Positions 60,987 to 64,000 of a stretch of 64,000 bases of DNA are shown here, in pieces. The position numbers and the translations under genes are program-made. The notes below the pieces were generated by a model that did not search any database, was not told the origin of the DNA, and was given only the letters and a program-made list of their open reading frames with translations. This stretch comes from Imperialibacter roseus (GTDB lineage Bacteria > Bacteroidota > Bacteroidia > Cytophagales > Cyclobacteriaceae), in contig NZ_CP136051.1 in the NCBI RefSeq assembly GCF_032999765.1, forward strand, positions 6,608,501 to 6,672,500, read 5' to 3'. The first letter of the stretch is position 1. Each line of letters opens with the position of its first letter.

Positions 60987-61393
60987 ATGAAGGAGCAGGA
61001 ATATAAAAGTCTACCTGCTACCTTTTCAAAGTCGGAGAGGTTAAAGAGAGACAAGCGTATTAAGGAACTTTTCCAGAAAGGTTCCTCTTTTTTTTATACC
61101 CCCTTCTTATCAAGTACATGGAATCCCCTGTTCCTGAAGGGGTTAATCAGATTCTTTTTTCAGTATCGAAGAAGAACTTTAAGAGAGCAGTAGACAGAAA
61201 CCTGCTTCGGCGCAGAATGTTCGAAGCTTATCGACTGCACAAGCACACACTCACGTCCCTGCCTGATCAGGAGAATTTCCTCTTAATCGCCTATATTTAC
61301 GTTGGTAAAGAAAAAGCCACCTATCAACTTATCGAGCGTCAACTAATTGCGGCGTTGAAGCGTTTGAATGATGTGAAAAGTGCAAAAACATAG
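60987..61393 (+). pseudogene. rnpA: Ribonuclease P protein component, frameshifted at a T8 run
   Basis: RnpA binds RNase P RNA and is essential for tRNA 5' processing. The first frame (from 60987: SLPATFSKSERLKRDKRIKELFQKG) and a second frame (to 61393: QILFSVSKKNFKRAVDRNLLRRRMFEAYRLHK) are the two halves of one RnpA protein. They are in different frames. The switch lies in TTTTTTTT at 61088-61095: adding one T gives KGSSFFLYPLLIKYMESPVPEGVNQ in one frame, matching the family. Because rnpA is essential, this is most likely a one-base error at the homopolymer or a slippage site, and the gene is probably functional. Confidence 0.85.
61088..61095 (+). other. T8 homopolymer at the rnpA frame break
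   Basis: Run of eight T where nine would restore the frame. Runs of this length are error-prone in sequencing and slippery for RNA polymerase. Confidence 0.75.
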
Positions 61394-61400
61394 CAAGTCT

Positions 61401-63059
61401 ATGAAAAAAAGAATTATCAGAGGCAGTTTGTTGATGCTGGTTATTGGAGGAATTTTTAGCCTTTCATTTACTGAGCCAGACGACAAATACTTTCAGATAG
61501 CGAAGAGTCTGGATATTTTTGCCACACTTTTTAAAGAGGTGAATACCTACTATGTTGATGAGGTTAGCCCGGATGACATGGTGAAAAGTGGCATCAATGC
61601 TATGCTTAGTTCACTTGACCCCTACACAGACTTTATTTCAGAAGACGAGTATGACGACTTTCGTACCATCACCACAGGCCAGTATGGTGGCATAGGGGCC
61701 CTGGTCGGGAAGAGGGATGGCTATAGCACCATCATTATGCCTTTTAAGGATTTTCCGGCCTATCGGGCCGGACTTCAAATAGGCGACAAGGTGACTAAAA
61801 TAGACGGTAAAGACATTGTAGGAAAGTATTCAGACAATATTAGTGACCTTTTGAAGGGCCCTGTTAACACCCCCATTGTCTTAACCATTGAAAGATACGG
61901 CGTAGAAAAAGCTTTTGATGTACCCCTCGTCAGGGAAAAAATCACGATCAACAACGTCCCGTTCTATGGGCTCTTTCAATCCGATATCGGCTACATCCGG
62001 CTGTCTGACTTCACCACCGACGCAGGCAAAGAAGTAAGAAACGCATTAACTGATCTCAAAAAACAAGGCGCTAAATATATTGTGTTGGATCTAAGGGGCA
62101 ATCCCGGTGGTTTGCTCGACGAAGCAATCAATGTATCCAACGCATTTGTTAAAAAAGGATCGGAGATCGTAACCACCAAAGGCAAAGTGAAGGATTGGAA
62201 CAAAGCTTACAAAGCCTATCAGGATGCGGTTGACACCGAAATCCCCTTGGCTGTTCTGGTGAACGGAGGCAGTGCATCGGCGGCGGAAATTGTTGCGGGC
62301 GTTATTCAAGACTATGACAGGGGTGTGTTGATAGGCAGAAGAACATTTGGGAAGGGACTCGTGCAGGCAACCAGGCCACTGGCATACAATTCCCAGTTAA
62401 AAATTACAACAGCCAAATACTACATACCAAGCGGTCGATGCATTCAGGCGATCGATTATGCCCACAGAAACCCAGACGGAAGTGTGGCAAAGATTCCTGA
62501 CTCACTAATGGTGGCCTTTAAAACCTCAAAAGGCAGGGTGGTCTTCGACGGTGGTGGCGTTAATCCCGACATTACAGCGGAAATGATTGAGTATGCGCCG
62601 GTCACTCTTGGTCTGGTCAATGGCAATCATGTCTTCGATTATGCAACCAAATATCATTTTGAGCACAAAACGATTCCATCCCCTGCCGCATTTAAACTGT
62701 CGGATGAGGAATTCGCTGATTTCAAAAGATGGTTGGCTAAACGAGATTTGAAATACTCAAGCGCCATGGAAAGGTCACTTGATGGGTTCGAGGCCTCTGC
62801 AAAAAAGGAGCAGTACCTCACACTGCTGGAAAATGAAATCCAACAACTGAGAAGTCAGTTGAATAAGATGAAGAGCACAGACTTGGAACAATTCAAGGAT
62901 GAGATAAAAGAGGTGCTCGAAGAAGAGATATTAAGTCGCTACTACTTCGAGGCAGGCATTATCGAATCTTCTTTCAGCTATGACCCCGATATCCTCGAAG
63001 CTGTAAAGCTTTTCCGGGCTGACGGCAGGTACACAGAGCTATTAAATCCAACCAACTAA
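61401..63059 (+). CDS. S41-family C-terminal processing peptidase (CtpA-like)
   Basis: 552 residues from the ATG at 61401. The GTG at 61380 would overlap rnpA and add seven residues. Signal/membrane segment (LLMLVIGGIFSLSF); S41 N-terminal region (LDPYTDFISEDEYDDF); PDZ domain (YGGIGALVG ... FPAYRAGLQIGDKVTKIDGKDI); catalytic Ser in NGGSASAAEIVAG (about residue 291-293) and catalytic Lys in GRRTFGKGLVQ. A C-terminal coiled coil (NEIQQLRSQLNKM) follows. A periplasmic protease in the rnpA neighbourhood is the usual order in Bacteroidota. Confidence 0.92.
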   Translation: MKKRIIRGSLLMLVIGGIFSLSFTEPDDKYFQIAKSLDIFATLFKEVNTYYVDEVSPDDMVKSGINAMLSSLDPYTDFISEDEYDDFRTITTGQYGGIGALVGKRDGYSTIIMPFKDFPAYRAGLQIGDKVTKIDGKDIVGKYSDNISDLLKGPVNTPIVLTIERYGVEKAFDVPLVREKITINNVPFYGLFQSDIGYIRLSDFTTDAGKEVRNALTDLKKQGAKYIVLDLRGNPGGLLDEAINVSNAFVKKGSEIVTTKGKVKDWNKAYKAYQDAVDTEIPLAVLVNGGSASAAEIVAGVIQDYDRGVLIGRRTFGKGLVQATRPLAYNSQLKITTAKYYIPSGRCIQAIDYAHRNPDGSVAKIPDSLMVAFKTSKGRVVFDGGGVNPDITAEMIEYAPVTLGLVNGNHVFDYATKYHFEHKTIPSPAAFKLSDEEFADFKRWLAKRDLKYSSAMERSLDGFEASAKKEQYLTLLENEIQQLRSQLNKMKSTDLEQFKDEIKEVLEEEILSRYYFEAGIIESSFSYDPDILEAVKLFRADGRYTELLNPTN

Positions 63060-63061
63060 AC

Positions 63062-63748
63062 ATGTCCGTTATTTTATGTTTGGAGACAGCCACTACGGTT
63101 TGCTCTGTGGCTATTTTTGCCGACAAACAGTTGTTGGGTTACCAGGAGTACAGGATAGACAAGTCACACTCAAACCTGTTGCCTTCTATTATTGATACTA
63201 CGTTGCATGGATTGTCTCTCAGTAAGGCTGATTTGACGGCAGTCGCTGTTTCTGAAGGCCCCGGCTCATATACCGGCCTTCGGATAGGCACGTCTATCGC
63301 TAAAGGCTTGTGCTATGCATTAGAAATACCACTACTTTCGGTAAATACCTTGCATGCCATGGCGGCGGAAGTGAAGAAGTTTAATACGAAGGGCGCTTTT
63401 CTATGCCCAATGATAGATGCCAGGCGAATGGAAGTGTATGCCTGTGTGATGAATTCGGAAGGGGGTGTTGAGCAGGAAACTGCGCCACATATAATAGATG
63501 AGCATTCATTTTCTGAATACCTTAAGAAACATGAGGTTTGGTTTTTTGGGAATGGCTCCGACAAGTGCAAAGAACTGATAGGTAAAAATGCTAATGCCGT
63601 TTTCATATCCGACATGGTGCCCTCAGCAAAGTACATGGGTGAGTTGGCGCAGGAGCAGCTACAGTCTGCATCGTTCAAAGATCTGGCCTACTTCGAGCCG
63701 TTTTATTTAAAAGAGTTCAGAGCAACCAAACCAAAATCGGTTAGCTAG
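63062..63748 (+). CDS. tsaB: tRNA threonylcarbamoyladenosine biosynthesis protein TsaB
   Basis: 228 residues with the YeaZ/TsaB features: ILCLETATTVCSVAIF, SHSNLLPSI, VSEGPGSYTGLRIGTSIAKGL, and CPMIDARRMEVYA. It works with TsaD and TsaE to form t6A37 in ANN-reading tRNAs. Begins two bases after the S41 gene, so it is part of the same transcript. Confidence 0.95.
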   Translation: MSVILCLETATTVCSVAIFADKQLLGYQEYRIDKSHSNLLPSIIDTTLHGLSLSKADLTAVAVSEGPGSYTGLRIGTSIAKGLCYALEIPLLSVNTLHAMAAEVKKFNTKGAFLCPMIDARRMEVYACVMNSEGGVEQETAPHIIDEHSFSEYLKKHEVWFFGNGSDKCKELIGKNANAVFISDMVPSAKYMGELAQEQLQSASFKDLAYFEPFYLKEFRATKPKSVS

Positions 63749-63777
63749 TGTTCACTTAGTTCTTCGTATTTCATAAA

Positions 63778-64000
63778 ATGGAACAACCAATTGTCAATAG
63801 AGTAGCTAGTAGTTCATTGATTTCCCTCGACCTGGCCGAGTTTATCCCTCAGGGTGAAAGGGCAGTATTCGATCTGAAAGACTACCTTTTTCAGGGAATG
63901 ATTCTTAGAGAAAAAGATTTTAGGCTGGCCATTAAGCAATTTGATTGGTCTGTCTTTCAGGGAAAGTCGGTCGCTATTTACTGCTCGACTGATGCAATTA
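63778..64000 (+). CDS. DUF2480-family protein (3' truncated by window edge)
   Basis: 74 visible residues: MEQPIVNRVASSSLISLDLAEFIPQGERAVFDLKDYLFQGMILREKDFR, the conserved N terminus of the DUF2480 family, restricted in my memory to Bacteroidota. Function unknown. The gene runs off the window end with no stop. Confidence 0.88.
   Translation, partial: MEQPIVNRVASSSLISLDLAEFIPQGERAVFDLKDYLFQGMILREKDFRLAIKQFDWSVFQGKSVAIYCSTDAI

Overview
The window is chromosomal DNA from a member of the Bacteroidota, most likely of the order Cytophagales. The evidence is: type IX secretion (T9SS) C-terminal sorting domains on two large exported proteins; promoters of the TTTG-N19-TAxxTTTG type; many lipoproteins; LytTR and TPR histidine kinases; and families typical of the phylum (DUF2480, M61, exported M16, FucP-type sugar carriers). 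I see no rRNA, integrase, transposase, phage structural gene or CRISPR array. One tRNA is present (Val, anticodon TAC).

Layout. 0-2.1 kb: end of an Ig-like protein, a 63-residue protein, and an unusual lipoprotein with a C-terminal membrane anchor. 2.2-4.9 kb (minus strand): a compact accessory operon of MazG-like pyrophosphohydrolase, GIY-YIG nuclease, and DUF2075 (Schlafen-like) ATPase fused to a LexA/S24-type protease domain, with a 59-codon in-frame tail. 5-10.4 kb: small hypothetical proteins, a T9SS-exported FG-GAP protein, and about 900 bp of non-coding repeats. 10.4-19.7 kb: CorA, fatty acid hydroxylase, lipoproteins, AGE-family epimerase, lgt and trkH-trkA. 19.9-22.9 kb: a frameshifted M16 protease. 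22.9-30.2 kb (minus): an amino-sugar operon (nagA, nagB, two transporters, two Tat-exported oxidoreductases). 30.4-37.7 kb: TPR histidine kinase, D-aminoacylase, AsmA-like protein. 37.8-46.2 kb: tRNA-Val, then a histidine kinase/LytTR regulator/1599-residue T9SS adhesin-like block lying between two copies of a covarying hairpin element. 46.2-51 kb: an AAA ATPase with operator-like tandem repeats, and a second sugar operon. 51.2-64 kb: Cys-rich lipoprotein, exported WD40-caspase, and housekeeping genes (metallophosphoesterase, GDPD, PfkB kinase, M61, rpmH, rnpA, S41 protease, tsaB, DUF2480).

Most notable is the 2.2-4.9 kb operon. The GIY-YIG and DUF2075 parts lie in one reading frame separated by a single TAA. 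The ATPase part has no ATG before its Walker A motif, and the C-terminal domain keeps a LexA-like Ala-Gly cleavage site and a Ser/Lys dyad. This looks like a damage- or infection-responsive nuclease/ATPase module with an accompanying nucleotide pyrophosphohydrolase, possibly anti-phage.

Three genes are interrupted: the GIY-YIG/DUF2075 gene by a nonsense codon, the M16 protease by an indel, and the essential gene rnpA at a run of eight T. The rnpA case in particular suggests either sequence error at homopolymers or slippage, so the other two need the same check.
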